From positions 1,612,001 through 1,676,000 of the forward strand of contig CP025325.1 of assembly GCA_004014935.1 (NCBI GenBank): a DNA stretch of 64,000 bases, written 5' to 3'. Shown here piece by piece: positions 31,998 to 45,199 of this stretch (its first letter is position 1; every line of letters begins with the position of its first letter). The notes beneath the pieces are model-generated. The model saw only the letters and a program-made list of their open reading frames with translations. It was not told where the DNA came from and did no database searches. The translations under genes were made by a program, and so were the position numbers. Origin of the DNA: Saccharomycopsis malanga. Taxonomy: Eukaryota > Ascomycota > Saccharomycetes > Ascoideales > Saccharomycopsidaceae.

Positions 31998-33822
31998 TAT
32001 ATTGAAGTCTTGATGTTCTTTTATGAATATAAACAGCAATAATTGTTTATGATAAATAAATAAATATTAATCGGTCAAAAAAAATGTAAAACAATCTCTT
32101 TGAAAACCCTGACTAATTATAATAATACTTTTAATTATTCTATCCTTACATTTACTTGAAAATCGAGAAATTCTCCATGCTATTTATACAATTCTTATAC
32201 TGTATAATTGACATCCCAAGCCGCAAAGCTCCGGGAGACCATCTGCAAGGTGCTGCGCGTATGCATGATCGCATTAGGAATTCAAAAATCTGGGGTAATG
32301 CTGCAGTTGCAGCTGCAGGTGTCGCCCGAGACGCTCCCCAGAAAAATGTCTCTTATACAATTTAACAACACATTCTTTTATTACTGAACACTCGCCTCAA
32401 CCGTTTCGTTCAATAACCTCATCCAAAATCTATGATAACGTCTCAAATATTCAACTAAAAGCCAAGTAAAATCGTCAACCCATTCATTTGTAAAACCACC
32501 TCACCCAGCCTATGTTAGCAACTGAGTGCTATTGTTCAGTGTTGCCCAGAATTCAAAATCTGGCCAGCCCATGCAAGGATGACACAATAGATTTGTTTAC
32601 GGTATGCAGGCCTAATACCTAAGGGGGGCAAGTGCGAAACTCTTGTCGGGAGAAATCGGGAGGTTCTCCATTGCTCCTTCGTCCAATCAGCGAATCTCAC
32701 TACGTAATGCACTGAGGTTTACTATCTCAACATTCACATGCGCCTCCGTGCGTCTTCATGCGCATAAATGTGCTCTAATGTATGTATCAACCAATAGCCC
32801 CGGGGTTTTTCACGTCCTAACCTGACTCTCAAACACCATACATATAGCGACCAAACAACTTTAAGTTTTAGCTGGCCTGGGCGGGCCTTGACAGAATTGC
32901 GTGTTCGGATAATGACTTTAGACCTGGGACATTATATTGTTCTGCACCTTTCGTTGAAAAAGGCGTGCCTTGGTGAAAATCAAGCTGTAGGATTAATCAT
33001 CATGCTTAAGTTCAGTGGTACGACTTTATGAAGCGCTTAAAGATGATACGCTTATCGATGATTTGTTAATATGCTTAGGACTGCTTGTTACGTGACATTA
33101 ATGGAGAATACAAGATTCACATTCTCGGGAAACTTGAAAGGCCCCTTGGGCTTCGACATATCAACCGAGTCATGAACAATACATCTTAAGTAGGCAGACG
33201 CATGGTACTACGTCATTTCGCTACTTTCCCACCAAGGTAAAAATATAGTCTATTCTAGCTTAGATTAAAATCTTACAAGATAAAGCCGCACTTCAACATT
33301 ATTCGGGTAACCTTTTATTTTGCTATGGATGAATTGGTATAGTTATGTGCTCTGGTCCACTCCGTTTAAAACACGATCGCTCTTGGTTCGAGTCTTACCA
33401 TTATTACTGTTTTTAAACCTGAGAGATATGGAATGAAATGCACATCATATCAGTGCTGTATCTGTTTCAATTCAAACATTCTCACTAAATTGAATCTTCA
33501 GCAAACACTTTTTGATCTAGGCACATACAGTTTTCTTGGACAATAAAGCCATTTCAACTAAATGTTTCTTCCACCATTCCTGTAAATCTGAAACGCTTTC
33601 GATTATGAAATGCGTATCAAAAGAAAGCGAAAGAGTATAGGTGCCAAAAAAACTATAAAATCTATAAATAACAGATAAAAAGATTTACAGTTAGAATAAG
33701 TACAAGAATTTTGAATAACATTAAAAAAACGAGAACAAAACACTAGCAATGCAGAAATTTGATAATTGTTTCTATTAGATAGAACAATTTTTGTGTAGGT
33801 ATCAAAAGTGAAAAAGCATGAA
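31998..33822. other. PCK1 upstream region
   Basis: 1.8 kb without a protein gene, between the PCK1 start and the PSG1 stop. It holds candidate Mig1-type GC boxes and CCAAT boxes (32681-32806) and a tRNA-like relic (33335-33395). Confidence 0.5.
32621..32806 (-). promoter_or_regulatory. Candidate carbon-source control cluster upstream of PCK1
   Basis: Seen here: AAGGGGGGCA (32621-32630), a CSRE-like TCCATTGCTCCT just downstream, TCCAATCA (about 32682-32689), ACCAATAG (32791-32798) and CCCCGGGG (32799-32806) beside a T run. An AT-rich flank next to SYGGGG is the Mig1 repressor pattern, and CCAAT is the Hap complex site. The cluster lies 0.6-0.8 kb upstream of the start. Function is inferred from consensus only. 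Confidence 0.35.
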
Positions 33823-35223
33823 TCAGTTTTGTTTAAACTCATCTAGTTCATGCTCCTCAAACTGTGGCAAGTTAGTATAACCCTTCTTACCCTTCTTTTT
33901 ATTGAAGTACTTCTTTGGCTTTCCAATGACCCTGTGGAACTTGCTCTTGTAGTAGTCTCTTCTGATCTTAGAAATATCTCTGTCGCGGGCACAGAGCTGG
34001 GTAAGGAAATACATGACGCAAGCGGCAATCACCACCACAGTAGGCATAGTCATGAGAACAATATATTTGTTTTCATTGTCAAACATGCCATCGTCTTCTA
34101 ACTGTTCTCTGGTCTTTTTACTGACTACAGCAGCCTTTCTGAAGTTCACAATAATACCTTGGGTCAAAAGATCAAAGTCTTCATCTTCAACAGTATCTGG
34201 TTGGATGGTGATAATAGCTCTTTTACTGTATTTGCCCTTAAGCCATTTTTCCTCGCTCTTCAACGGAAAGTAGCCATCTCTATTGTCAAACCAATCTGAG
34301 CTAAAGAAGGCGAGTTTTGTTCCAGAAGGAGTGAAAGCTTCCTCTGCCTCTTCTCTTTTTTCAAAGCTAAAAGTAGAATTATCATACTCAAACTCCAATT
34401 CATTGAGATCTCTTTTTCTAGTTCCCTTTGAATGCTCCTTTTCTCTCACGTAAGCAATGTGAATTCTGACCTTTTCGGCGTCCTGGAAGTACTTGGTGTA
34501 CCATGTGACAAAATAAGTTTTATCCAAATCAATGTTGGAATTTTCAGCAGGTGTGCAGAACGGTTCACTAGAAATATCTTTGGCCAATCCTTTATTGAAG
34601 TACCTGTCAGGCGTGCAACGGATAAGAGGATTCAAAGAAGTGTAAGTGTCGTCTTCATCTATCCATTTAACCTCCTTGAATACTTCATCCTTACCTAAGT
34701 TGTGTGCCTTCAAATCCTTGTTATCATGAATAATTGTGGTTGCGGTCTTGAAATAAGTCTTGTAATCTGGACTAATATCCTTAGTGACTCCATTCTTTAC
34801 CTTTGGTTTGATTGTCTTTGGTCTTCCTTGTTTGTTCAAGGAAACCCAAGGAGTTGGGCCTCCGCCTGGATTTTGGGTCGGTTTGGCACTAAATGTTACT
34901 CCAGCAATGACAGTCGGATGCACAACCTCCACAAGGCTTGATGAAATGGTCCTTATCCAGGATTCCGGAGGAGCATCTGTTGTCTTCGTAGTGGTTCTAG
35001 GTACAATAGCTTCTCTCCATCTCTTGACTAGCGTGGTTTGCTCTTCAATGTTTTCATGGGATGCAAACAACTCCACTGCTGTCTCAGTCACACTGGCTGT
35101 TTCAGAGGCAACATGCAATGAGTACGTCTGACTAGCAACAGGTGAAGAATACGATTCTATTGTGAGCGCAGATACAAAATTGAAGATCAAAGCCCCTATA
35201 CTCAAATAAATAAAACGCTTCAT
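33823..35223 (-). CDS. PSG1: Secretory-pathway membrane protein Psg1-like (YKL077W)
   Basis: A single exon of 466 aa from the first ATG (MKRFIYLSIGALIFNFVSA, a clear signal peptide). A Ser/Thr-rich pro-region ends in LVKRWREAIVPRTTT, where KR is a likely Kex2 site. The conserved lumenal core has TPWVSLNKQGRPKTIKPK, SPDYKTYFKTATT and SLNPLIRCTPDRYFNKG. One membrane span near the C-terminus (YIVLMTMPTVVVIAACVMYF) leads to a short basic, then acidic cytosolic tail. Yeast Psg1 is a Kex2-processed Golgi protein that helps stabilise the plasma-membrane H+-ATPase Pma1. The topology and core text fit well. Confidence 0.82.
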   Translation of the reverse strand: MKRFIYLSIGALIFNFVSALTIESYSSPVASQTYSLHVASETASVTETAVELFASHENIEEQTTLVKRWREAIVPRTTTKTTDAPPESWIRTISSSLVEVVHPTVIAGVTFSAKPTQNPGGGPTPWVSLNKQGRPKTIKPKVKNGVTKDISPDYKTYFKTATTIIHDNKDLKAHNLGKDEVFKEVKWIDEDDTYTSLNPLIRCTPDRYFNKGLAKDISSEPFCTPAENSNIDLDKTYFVTWYTKYFQDAEKVRIHIAYVREKEHSKGTRKRDLNELEFEYDNSTFSFEKREEAEEAFTPSGTKLAFFSSDWFDNRDGYFPLKSEEKWLKGKYSKRAIITIQPDTVEDEDFDLLTQGIIVNFRKAAVVSKKTREQLEDDGMFDNENKYIVLMTMPTVVVIAACVMYFLTQLCARDRDISKIRRDYYKSKFHRVIGKPKKYFNKKKGKKGYTNLPQFEEHELDEFKQN

Positions 35224-35727
35224 TTTGAAAATCAGCAGCAATTTAAAGGCTCACTATCAGTATTAGTATTCACAACACCAAAATAACAGAATCTGATTAA
35301 TCAAAATTGAAGAAGAATTGTCCGACCAACAAATGAACAAATTTGCAATTGAAAAGTTGAAATGTTCACTTCAAATTTCGATCCAAAATATACCAGAAAA
35401 TTTCGCTCGCTATCCGTCCATGTGATATCCGCGACAACCGACGCATATATATGTAGGAATATGCGTGTAGGTGCAGGCCATAATAATTCAACATGAACAG
35501 GAAGATTTGCTAATATTGAAGCACATAAGCATATAAAGTCTGACTTTTATCTGTTTGTTCCACAGATTTACTACAAATGTCTTTTGAAAACAGCAAAACG
35601 GTTGTATGTTATAAAGTAGTTTATGGAATGGTACTAGAAAGTATAGTATAAAATATAAAAAGATGAATTTTCAATATGAACATTGTTCAGTTTTTCATTT
35701 TGAACGTAATTTAGAACAAGCTGTATC
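35224..35727. other. Intergenic, PSG1 promoter / ERG25 3' side
   Basis: About 0.5 kb, AT-rich, no gene recognised. It should hold the PSG1 promoter and the ERG25 3' end. Confidence 0.45.
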
Positions 35728-36687
35728 TTACAACAGTTTGGCTTTTCTCTCAGCTCTTTTCTTCATTCTTTTCTCTCTAGCGGCCTTGGCGTCTGGGCCA
35801 GACTCAGTGTCCAAGCAATAATCCCACCATCTGAAAGACGAGGCGTAGTTTCCAATAAAGTAATGATGGTGCAAGTCATGGTGCTCAGCGCCAGCCCAGA
35901 ATGGCAAAAACTTGTTCAAAGACCATGGAAAGTCGTAACCAGAATGCGAGTCGACGGCTTGGAACAACCGAAGAACAACCCACACACAGACAGTGAACAA
36001 GTGCAAATCTCTGAAGAAGTACGAGTACAAGATTGGAAAACCAACAGTTCCAAACCCAAGGGCCATCACCTCAATAGGATGTGCGTATTCTGCTGTCAAT
36101 CCAAATGGAGCAGCGTACTTGTGGTGCTGTTTATGGATGTACTTGTAAAACATTCCATAGTGGAAAAGTCTGTGGAAAAAATAGTGCCACATGTCTTCCA
36201 AAAGGAAAAATATACCAATCTGCTTAGCCATGGTGGTCATTTCAGGAAAAGGTACCTGGATTGAGATTCCGAGTCTCATACACATTGGGTGGAAAGTCCA
36301 GATAGGCATGGCTTCCACGATAAAATGTGACTTCAACACTGATTTCAAGCACTCCCACTGTTCTTTATCACTTGGGATCTGTGTTGGCTGAATTTTGTAC
36401 TTTCTGAAAAGCCCAAATTTATCAATAAGATACCATGGGAGACATCTGCCAAAGTACATGACCTCGTGAAGTAGAAAGAACATCAACCCTGTCGCAAGCA
36501 CGTCGTTCCCCATGTAAACATACCAAGAAGCCCAGAGTTTTTCAAGGAAGTTCAACTGGGTCTGACTGTCATAAACATTATTGTAAACATCGCTGAACGT
36601 TTTGGCAGAAACGAGCTCTGTAACTGATGTGTTGGAAAACACTTGAGACACCGCGCTGGTGGATTTCAAGATAGCACTACTATTCAT
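35728..36687 (-). CDS. ERG25: C-4 methylsterol oxidase Erg25
   Basis: A single exon of 319 aa. It carries the three histidine boxes of the fatty acid hydroxylase superfamily: HRLFH (172-176), HKQHH (185-189) and HDLHH (270-274), plus membrane segments at about 60-80 and 210-240. The diiron enzyme oxidises the C-4 methyl groups of 4,4-dimethylzymosterol in the ER, working with Erg26 and Erg27. The C-terminus is highly basic (RKAKLL) and could act as an ER-retrieval signal. Length matches the family (309 aa in S. cerevisiae). Confidence 0.96.
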   Translation of the reverse strand: MNSSAILKSTSAVSQVFSNTSVTELVSAKTFSDVYNNVYDSQTQLNFLEKLWASWYVYMGNDVLATGLMFFLLHEVMYFGRCLPWYLIDKFGLFRKYKIQPTQIPSDKEQWECLKSVLKSHFIVEAMPIWTFHPMCMRLGISIQVPFPEMTTMAKQIGIFFLLEDMWHYFFHRLFHYGMFYKYIHKQHHKYAAPFGLTAEYAHPIEVMALGFGTVGFPILYSYFFRDLHLFTVCVWVVLRLFQAVDSHSGYDFPWSLNKFLPFWAGAEHHDLHHHYFIGNYASSFRWWDYCLDTESGPDAKAAREKRMKKRAERKAKLL

Positions 36688-37651
36688 TGTGTGTTAAATT
36701 GTAGTACTTAGAAAACTGGTGTGTATGGAAAGTCTTAAAAAAACTTTACTAACTTAAAAGTCTTTGGTAAAGAGTCAAAGGAAAGCCCACATATATATAC
36801 AGCACACCAAATCAGCAAAGGTAACGTACTATAGAGAAGAGAAGTAAAAAACGACAAGGCTATACGACCATAACGACTACGCGAGACTACATCTGCGGTG
36901 GGATCCAAGATAATCTGTCCATAATTTGGAGCATCTGTCCTATTTAATCTATAGTGTGGTCTGATTTTTTCATAGCCGTCTTGTAAATATTGGACGATTA
37001 GTGCAGCCGCTTAGCTACAACCACCACCCCCTAGACAGTATCACTGTTTGAACGGCTACACACCAACTCATAATTACAATACAGTCTTATATTTCATTTC
37101 AGTTTCTATAAGTTATTTAAAACTATTGAGAAATTTCCATGATATATCACTAATGAACTCAATATTGTTGAGATGCTGTAACCGCACAACACCCCCTTTA
37201 AGAAAAACCAGGTCTTGTATGAGCATATTGAAAAGTTACATGCCCTGCTCCAAATATACGACTAAACGAGATTTTGCACCAAACAAACACTCCAATTAGC
37301 CCCCAGTGTAAGTAGTCTGTTTAAGAACATAACGAGTAAACATTTCTTCGCAATGTTTCTCCTGTAGAATGCTGCAGTATTCTGTTAAATTCATATTGTT
37401 CAATCATTAACCAACTTGCTTGATTTTAAACTATTGACATCATCCAACCACAGAGGTAACGGTAATTTACACAGCTACGGATCATAAAGTAGAAGCGCAA
37501 AAGAACGAAAAAATATATTTAAACTTCAATCTAAAAATGAAGTGATAACGTCACAAAAGATGAAAAAATGCGCTATAAAATTATGAAAAAAGTATTCTAA
37601 TACTATTGATAACGGATTACTAAAACCGAATGAAATGGCAAGTGGTTCTGA
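36688..37651. other. Intergenic, ERG25 promoter / UBI4 3' side
   Basis: About 0.96 kb. A short open stretch (ATG at 37153, stop at 37299) shows no family likeness. Nothing else is recognised. Confidence 0.45.
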
Positions 37652-39498
<1,847 letters not shown>

Positions 39499-40851
39499 TC
39501 AAAGAACCAACCAGACGGCAGAGCCTATTATACTTGCACCAATAATTACGGTGATCATTGCGGCACCGCCTTTATCTTTAGTAAAGAGTGTCAACGGTTT
39601 GGTCTTATTTTCATTCATGTCTAAAACACCGGCAGCAGGATTGCCTACAGAAGAACCGCCTGTAGAAGCAGTGTAAGGAGCTGGTCTATCCCAGATTCTC
39701 AAGTTTTGCATAATTTCCAAAGCAGCCATTTCCTCACCCAAACCATAGTTGTTATCGTAAGTTTTTTTGTGCCAGTTCAAGCCACAAGTATGGCCATCTC
39801 GGCCACCGTCACAACTGGCAGCAGCAGCTAAAGCAGACTTTTCTATCCATTTCATAATCGTGCTGTTAGTACTTGGTGCCATAAGGGCTGTAAGACCTAA
39901 TGTTCTGGCAAAAATGGCCTTGAAACATCTTTGATCCTGATCACAACTGTTGGCTGGTTGACAAGCAGCCTCATACATGATATCGTCTTTGAAAAACACT
40001 GCAACTCCTTTGACCAAGTTCTCTGTTCTGTTCAACCAAGTTTCGTTCTTGGTGTAGTTATACAAGTAAGCAGCTCCTGAAGTGACCAAACCAGCATTAT
40101 AAGTCCATTGCAATCTGGAAACATTCTTACAATTGTTCTCTACATTGGCACCGTCGTAAATAGACCACCAGCCATTGGACACGTTGATAAAATTCACTTC
40201 ATAAAGCCAATCCCAGACTTTCTCAGCCCATTCTACATACGAGTCATTGGAAGTATATCTTGCCAATCTAGCTGCCATATGGAACAACGCACCGTTAGAA
40301 ATGGTGTTTTTATAGTCGTAACCGTTGTTCCATCTGAAAATCTGCCATCTCAAACCACCGCCACAAGTCTGGTCATCCCATCTGTAAGCCATGGTGTTGA
40401 AAACAGCCTGTGAAAGATATAACCAACCAGGGGAAGTGCTATTAGGATTTGTAAAATTTCTCTCTGCAGCAGCCATCACAGTAACTCCCCACATAGCTTG
40501 ATCATCATTACCTTCTGTCGTAGATTGATTAGCAGGAACATAATCCCAATTGTCGCCTACCTGATACAAAAGAGCCTCTTTGGTCAAATCAACATAACTT
40601 TCATCACCAATATAAAACCAATAGTCAAGCAAAGATCCAAATGCTGCGCCAGCATGCCACCAATAGTATGGATACGCAAACATGCCTATGGTGCCACCTT
40701 TTTTGGTACCTTCATAATAATCAAGCAAACCAGCAGCAACCTGGCCAGTTGCACCTTGAATCAAACCAAAGTCTGTAATGTTGATTTGTAAACCAGACAC
40801 AGACTGGAGCACTATGCTGCTTAACACAACTAAACTATTGAAAACCTTCAT
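39499..40851 (-). CDS. DFG5: GPI-anchored GH76 mannosidase-like protein (Dfg5/Dcw1)
   Basis: A single exon of 450 aa. A signal peptide (MKVFNSLVVLSSIVLQSVSG) precedes a GH76 (alpha/alpha)6-type domain with WWHAGAAFGSLLDYW, the catalytic-type Asp pair in EGNDDQAMWG (116-117), CGGGLRWQI and WTYNAGLVTSGAAYLYN. It has many N-glycosylation sequons and conserved Cys pairs. The C-terminus is hydrophobic after a polar linker (MITVIIGASIIGSAVWLVL), the GPI-anchor signal pattern. Dfg5 and Dcw1 are thought to cut GPI glycans and link mannoproteins to wall glucan; at least one is needed for viability in yeast. I cannot separate Dfg5 from Dcw1 by eye. Confidence 0.9.
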   Translation of the reverse strand: MKVFNSLVVLSSIVLQSVSGLQINITDFGLIQGATGQVAAGLLDYYEGTKKGGTIGMFAYPYYWWHAGAAFGSLLDYWFYIGDESYVDLTKEALLYQVGDNWDYVPANQSTTEGNDDQAMWGVTVMAAAERNFTNPNSTSPGWLYLSQAVFNTMAYRWDDQTCGGGLRWQIFRWNNGYDYKNTISNGALFHMAARLARYTSNDSYVEWAEKVWDWLYEVNFINVSNGWWSIYDGANVENNCKNVSRLQWTYNAGLVTSGAAYLYNYTKNETWLNRTENLVKGVAVFFKDDIMYEAACQPANSCDQDQRCFKAIFARTLGLTALMAPSTNSTIMKWIEKSALAAAASCDGGRDGHTCGLNWHKKTYDNNYGLGEEMAALEIMQNLRIWDRPAPYTASTGGSSVGNPAAGVLDMNENKTKPLTLFTKDKGGAAMITVIIGASIIGSAVWLVL

Positions 40852-41953
40852 AATGTCTTTTCCTAACCTTCAGTTTTGTATATATCTCCAATATTTTTTT
40901 CAATTGAAATTGAGAAACTGAAAATATAAAAATATAAAAATTATCTCAACTTGTTTTCAAGATCTACCACTGATTTCTACACTTTCGCCTCGAAACTTTG
41001 AGATATATCGACAAAGAAGACTCAGCAAACTGTTCAACCCCAAAAAAACAATTATCCAGGAAATACACTTCGTTTTTAATGACCAGACAAAATACTTAAT
41101 AACCAAAGCAAGGAGAATGCTGAAAATAGCACATCCCAATGCGGAAAGAGAAAAAATGCTGAAAAACAGGCTGTACAGTCACGTGCGAGGTGCAGATATA
41201 TAGGAAGGAGGCGTATAGCCACGAAGAGTACGTGTATTGGAGGTGCTTGGCGAGAAGTAGAAGGGAGTAGTAAGTTATTCTATGAAAGGAAGGGCAGGAT
41301 GTGTTTTAGATATGTAAGGAAAGGGATATGAAGGTTTAGGAAGCGCTTTATAATACATGTAAATTTGAAATACTATATGGTAAGCCGACTTTGGGAATGT
41401 AAAATCATTAGTACTGTTAGATTAGTACTGTTAGATCAAAACTGTTGAATTGTTAAAGTGTAGGTGATTGTAATCATGGGGAGAAGAAATTTGGGTTTTT
41501 TGGGCTTTTGAAAACATAAAATTGGCTATTTGCTTGGTAATGACCGTTCCTCGTGTTATATTCAGCAGTTACCTATTCCACCAATGTAATAGACTGCTCA
41601 TTATGTTTAGCAGATAGATAAACCAACATGGTGATTGTTTTGATACTTATTGTAATGAGCCTGGTTTTATGATACTTGATGGCTCTAACATTATAGATGC
41701 TGGCATGATTGGTATTGCTAAAGTTGTTCCGACAATTGCAAATATATTTCTTATGGAAACTACCATTCATCATCCAAGTTGTCTGAAAAAACCTACAAGG
41801 CTGAAAAAGACTATAAAACATATTACTATATGTGAAGAAGTCACGTTTGGTGAACTACAATACAAACAAAAAGAAAACAAATTGTTCATTAGAAAGCAGT
41901 AAATAAAAACATAAAACGTAAATGCAGTAGAGTAAGAACCATCAAACAATGTT
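40852..41953. other. Intergenic, DFG5-like promoter / GLK1 3' side
   Basis: 1.1 kb. A plus-strand open stretch at 41669-41902 shows no family likeness and overlaps the GLK1 terminator area. No gene is supported. Confidence 0.45.
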
Positions 41954-43507
41954 TTACTCAATGTGGGAATTGGTGCACAAGGCGGCACCAACACCACTAC
42001 CGTCTTTTGCTATGACAATATCGATTTTCTTGGCGTATTCTTCGCCCAACTGAGTTAATTTCAAACCTTTATAAATGTTATCTTTGAATCCTGGGTAAAA
42101 CTCAATGACAGCACCATCAACGCCTACTTCGACAACTGAGTCGTTTAAATGGGTTTTTTGAATCTTGGACGATTCATCGATCGTGATACCCAATCTTCCT
42201 GTCTTCAAAACAATGGCAGCAATGGCGATGGAAGACAATAAAGCAGCTCTAGTTGTGACAGCATTGGCGACTTCTTTGATGATTACTCTATCGGCTAAGG
42301 TAGTGTCAAGATGCAACGCTTCTTGGAGAACTAACTGGGTGACTTTCAAATCCTTCCCGTCATCTATTTGGATTTTACTCAAGATTTCGGTGCTCAAATT
42401 GAATTCAGACAATATTCTGTGAGAAAGTCTGGTGGTATTAGGTCTTCTAGGCAAGTTTGTCAAATTAACCAAACTAGCAGAGGAGGACACGGATTTGATG
42501 GTAGTTTCGATTTGTTCATAGTTTTGTAAAATGAGTTTTCTTTTATGAAGATCCAAAATAACAAGACGCACAATTTCTCCAAGGAACATGCCGGAGATTC
42601 TTTTTTCAAAGACATGAACGCCAGGGTTTGCGGTTTCTGAATCGACAATTTCATCGTAAATGGTGGTTGGCAAGTATTTCAAATGGTTGTCGAAAGAACC
42701 CCATTCGGTGTTGATGATCATATCATCAATTTTGTGAGATCTCAAGAATTGGGCGTATTTTGGGTCCAATTTAGGAATGTTTTCCAATTTCTCAGAATAG
42801 GCACCATTGGTTCCTGTTCCAAAAATAGCACCTAGCACGGTCTTGTGTTTTGTCAAAGTAGAATAGGCATTGGCAAGCAAAGTTCCAACGGTGTCATTAG
42901 TAATGGCCACAATGCTAACAGGCAACTTCAACTTGTCAATGGATTCCTGGAAAACAGAGACAATATCTTTTCCTACAGCATCAGCAATATTGAACCCTTT
43001 GGTCCATCTAATCAACGTACCTCTGTTCAATGCGGTCTGGTCCAATGGAAAACTGAAAGTAAAACTCATTTTAATCTTTTCAGCCTTGTTATTCAAATAA
43101 TCTGTGTGATGTTGTGCCAAAAAGTATCTGATCTGTCTGGCCAAAAAATCAAACAATTCCTCACTGGTTCCTGTCATCAAGGCCTTATCAACCTTGGTCT
43201 TGTATTGTTCAAGATTGAATGAATGGTCACCATTCAACTCTACTGAACAGATTCTAAAGTTGGTTCCTCCCAAATCACCAGCAAGAGACAACCCGGTTTC
43301 TGTGCCGTCCGGAATATGGGTGATGAAACTAGGAATCATTGGCATATAAGCATGCGAATCGCTTTTGTTCTTCAACCCATCTCTCATCTGCTGAAGAAAG
43401 TAAAGCACACCTTCTTGAAGCTTCTCTTGGGAGATTGAAAACTGCTCAAGTGTACGGTCGACAACCCTTCTGGTGTCTTCATCAACAACCTCATTGTAAA
43501 GCGACAT
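41954..43507 (-). CDS. GLK1: Glucokinase Glk1
   Basis: A single exon of 517 aa. Hexokinase-fold motifs: DLGGTNFRICSVELNGDH (phosphate-1, about 78-95), FTFSFPLDQTALNRGTLIRWTKGF (sugar binding), ITNDTVGTLLA (catalytic Asp), IFGTGTNGAY, NTEWGSFDNHLKYLPTT and a C-terminal AKDGSGVGAAL. The wording RICSVELNGDH and the start without the hexokinase N-terminal LGPKK tail point to the glucokinase branch (Glk1/Emi2) rather than Hxk1/2. It phosphorylates glucose with ATP in the cytosol. The protein is slightly longer than yeast Glk1 (500 aa). All catalytic residues look intact. Confidence 0.93.
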   Translation of the reverse strand: MSLYNEVVDEDTRRVVDRTLEQFSISQEKLQEGVLYFLQQMRDGLKNKSDSHAYMPMIPSFITHIPDGTETGLSLAGDLGGTNFRICSVELNGDHSFNLEQYKTKVDKALMTGTSEELFDFLARQIRYFLAQHHTDYLNNKAEKIKMSFTFSFPLDQTALNRGTLIRWTKGFNIADAVGKDIVSVFQESIDKLKLPVSIVAITNDTVGTLLANAYSTLTKHKTVLGAIFGTGTNGAYSEKLENIPKLDPKYAQFLRSHKIDDMIINTEWGSFDNHLKYLPTTIYDEIVDSETANPGVHVFEKRISGMFLGEIVRLVILDLHKRKLILQNYEQIETTIKSVSSSASLVNLTNLPRRPNTTRLSHRILSEFNLSTEILSKIQIDDGKDLKVTQLVLQEALHLDTTLADRVIIKEVANAVTTRAALLSSIAIAAIVLKTGRLGITIDESSKIQKTHLNDSVVEVGVDGAVIEFYPGFKDNIYKGLKLTQLGEEYAKKIDIVIAKDGSGVGAALCTNSHIE

Positions 43508-44042
43508 GATAACTCTTCAAGTACCTTTATGAATTGTAAACAGCTTATAAAATTGTAAAATTCTTGTTACAATTAGAAGCAAATATTCTCAGCAACCTTT
43601 CAAATTAGCAACTGACAATTGATTTAGTATGAATAGTTGATATGTATTACAACCTTCCAACTTATATATATTGAAAATAATAAATTTTAACTCAAAAAAA
43701 AAAAAAAAAGCCTTTGAAATTTCACTTTAAAATACTTTCTTTTCGTCCAGTAAACCCCATTTATATACTGCTCACGCAACCTTGGTCTCGTCCTCTCGCC
43801 CTCATACCTCCAGACTGCGATCTCCGCACCCTCTGCTGCAACCTGCTGCAGTATGGTGTAGCTCTCGGCACCGCACTGCGTCACCCCCAGAACATGATGC
43901 ACATTTACGTCTCACCAAAATAACTCTTCAAGTCATCCCGCTTTCTCAGCACCAATTGCCGAATCTCCATTTCCTTTCTATTAGTTTTCCAAAACTTTCC
44001 CGTTGATAAAGATTGAAACTACAACCATAATACCCATAAAAC

Positions 44043-44076
44043 GGGGGGGAGCATCGCCCCCACCCCCACCCCCGCG
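44043..44076 (-). promoter_or_regulatory. GC-rich hexamer cluster upstream of GLK1
   Basis: A G7 run, then a short spacer, then three CCCCCA/CCCCCG units; on the minus strand GGGGGTGGGGGTGGGGGC. In an otherwise AT-rich region this stands out. GTGGGG fits Mig1/Adr1-type SYGGGG sites. The G and C runs could also form a hairpin, or the G tracts a G-quadruplex. It lies about 0.55 kb upstream of the GLK1 start. Role inferred. Confidence 0.4.
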
Positions 44077-44913
44077 TTATTATGCATATATATGCACATG
44101 TATATCACTGTATCTCCATGCGCTTCGATGCATTATGATGCGCAGTTTTTCCGTGAGCTGATGATCGACGTGGAAAAGTTTGGAGAGGTTTCAATTTAGT
44201 GAGAATGAGAATGACTGGCAGTGACATTAAATTCGTCTCGAGACGACTATTGACAGCGGGGGAAACAGTGTCAATAGCGTTCTCCAAGCGGAGAAGATCT
44301 ACTTTTGAATAGACCATGCAGCACGATAGCTGTGAGCAACAGCGAACACCTCTTGTTATTGACGGATATTTTCCGAAAAACCAGAGTTGCGGCTCCCGCA
44401 CAATGTCGTCATGCATTTACCATCTCTTTCGGTGATGTTATGTTTCTCCGGTTTTTTGGTCGTGTTCTGCTGGGAATATTGGAAGCCGTATATTGTAGGA
44501 AACGTCTCGGAAAAACTGTGACGCAAGAGGCTTGTTTTCATTGCTGTTTTTGTCCATAATGGTCGGCGACTAGCATTATGTCATGCAATGGAGTTCGTAA
44601 AGAGACGCAAGACATTGTCAGATGTAAGAATGATTCATTATGGTAATAATTGGTTGTTCGTGATAGTCAGTATGGAATGCGGTTTTTGTAGCGAATAACC
44701 CCACCAGGGAGTCATTGAGATCCGCAGTGCTGTTTTTGGAGAAGCCGGTAGTAGTTGAATGGATGATACATGTGATAACCATTTCAAACCCAGTATGTAT
44801 TAACTGTGCTATGCTAAGGGATTTGGTTGGCATTCAATGAAAAAGATCGTATATAATAAAGAAGAAGAATTAGCGTTTGATGAAGAAGCATTCAATAATG
44901 AAACACAATAAAT

Positions 44914-45044
44914 CATAATAATAATAATAATAATAATAATAATCTTATATTTCAAGCCCAGTACATATCAGTTCCGTATGTACGCGCTATGTTTGAAGGG
45001 ACTTGGTAAGACCCAATGGGAAGAAGCCCAAGTATGTCCCAGTG
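44914..45044 (-). repeat. Dispersed repeat copy 4 with long (ATT)n tail
   Basis: The minus strand reads GGGACATACTTGGGC, CCCATTGGGTCTTACC, then ATAGCGCGTACATACGGAAC, then TACTGGGCTTGAAATATAAG, and ends in about ten ATT units (44914-44943). It has the longest tail of the family, so it may be the youngest copy. Confidence 0.65.
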
Positions 45045-45199
45045 ATTGTAAACTTCTCGCTGGCTTTTCTGAACACCCGATGGGTTGGAAAGTAAGCACT
45101 AGACTTTCGTCTAGGTCGTATTTCAGACAGTTGCACTTGCCTGTGGAAACCACGTTCAGTATAGTAAAAGCAGCGAGTAAAATTCATTCATAGCTAAAA

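Noticed and set aside
37153-37299. 48-codon frame (MNSILLRCCNRTTPP...) between ERG25 and UBI4
   Set aside because: It is short, has no recognisable family and no supporting signals.
41669-41902. Plus-strand frame downstream of GLK1
   Set aside because: It has low-complexity composition with no family match and overlaps the likely GLK1 3' UTR.
44105-44560. Several overlapping open frames upstream of GLK1
   Set aside because: Their predicted proteins look random and conflict with each other on both strands.
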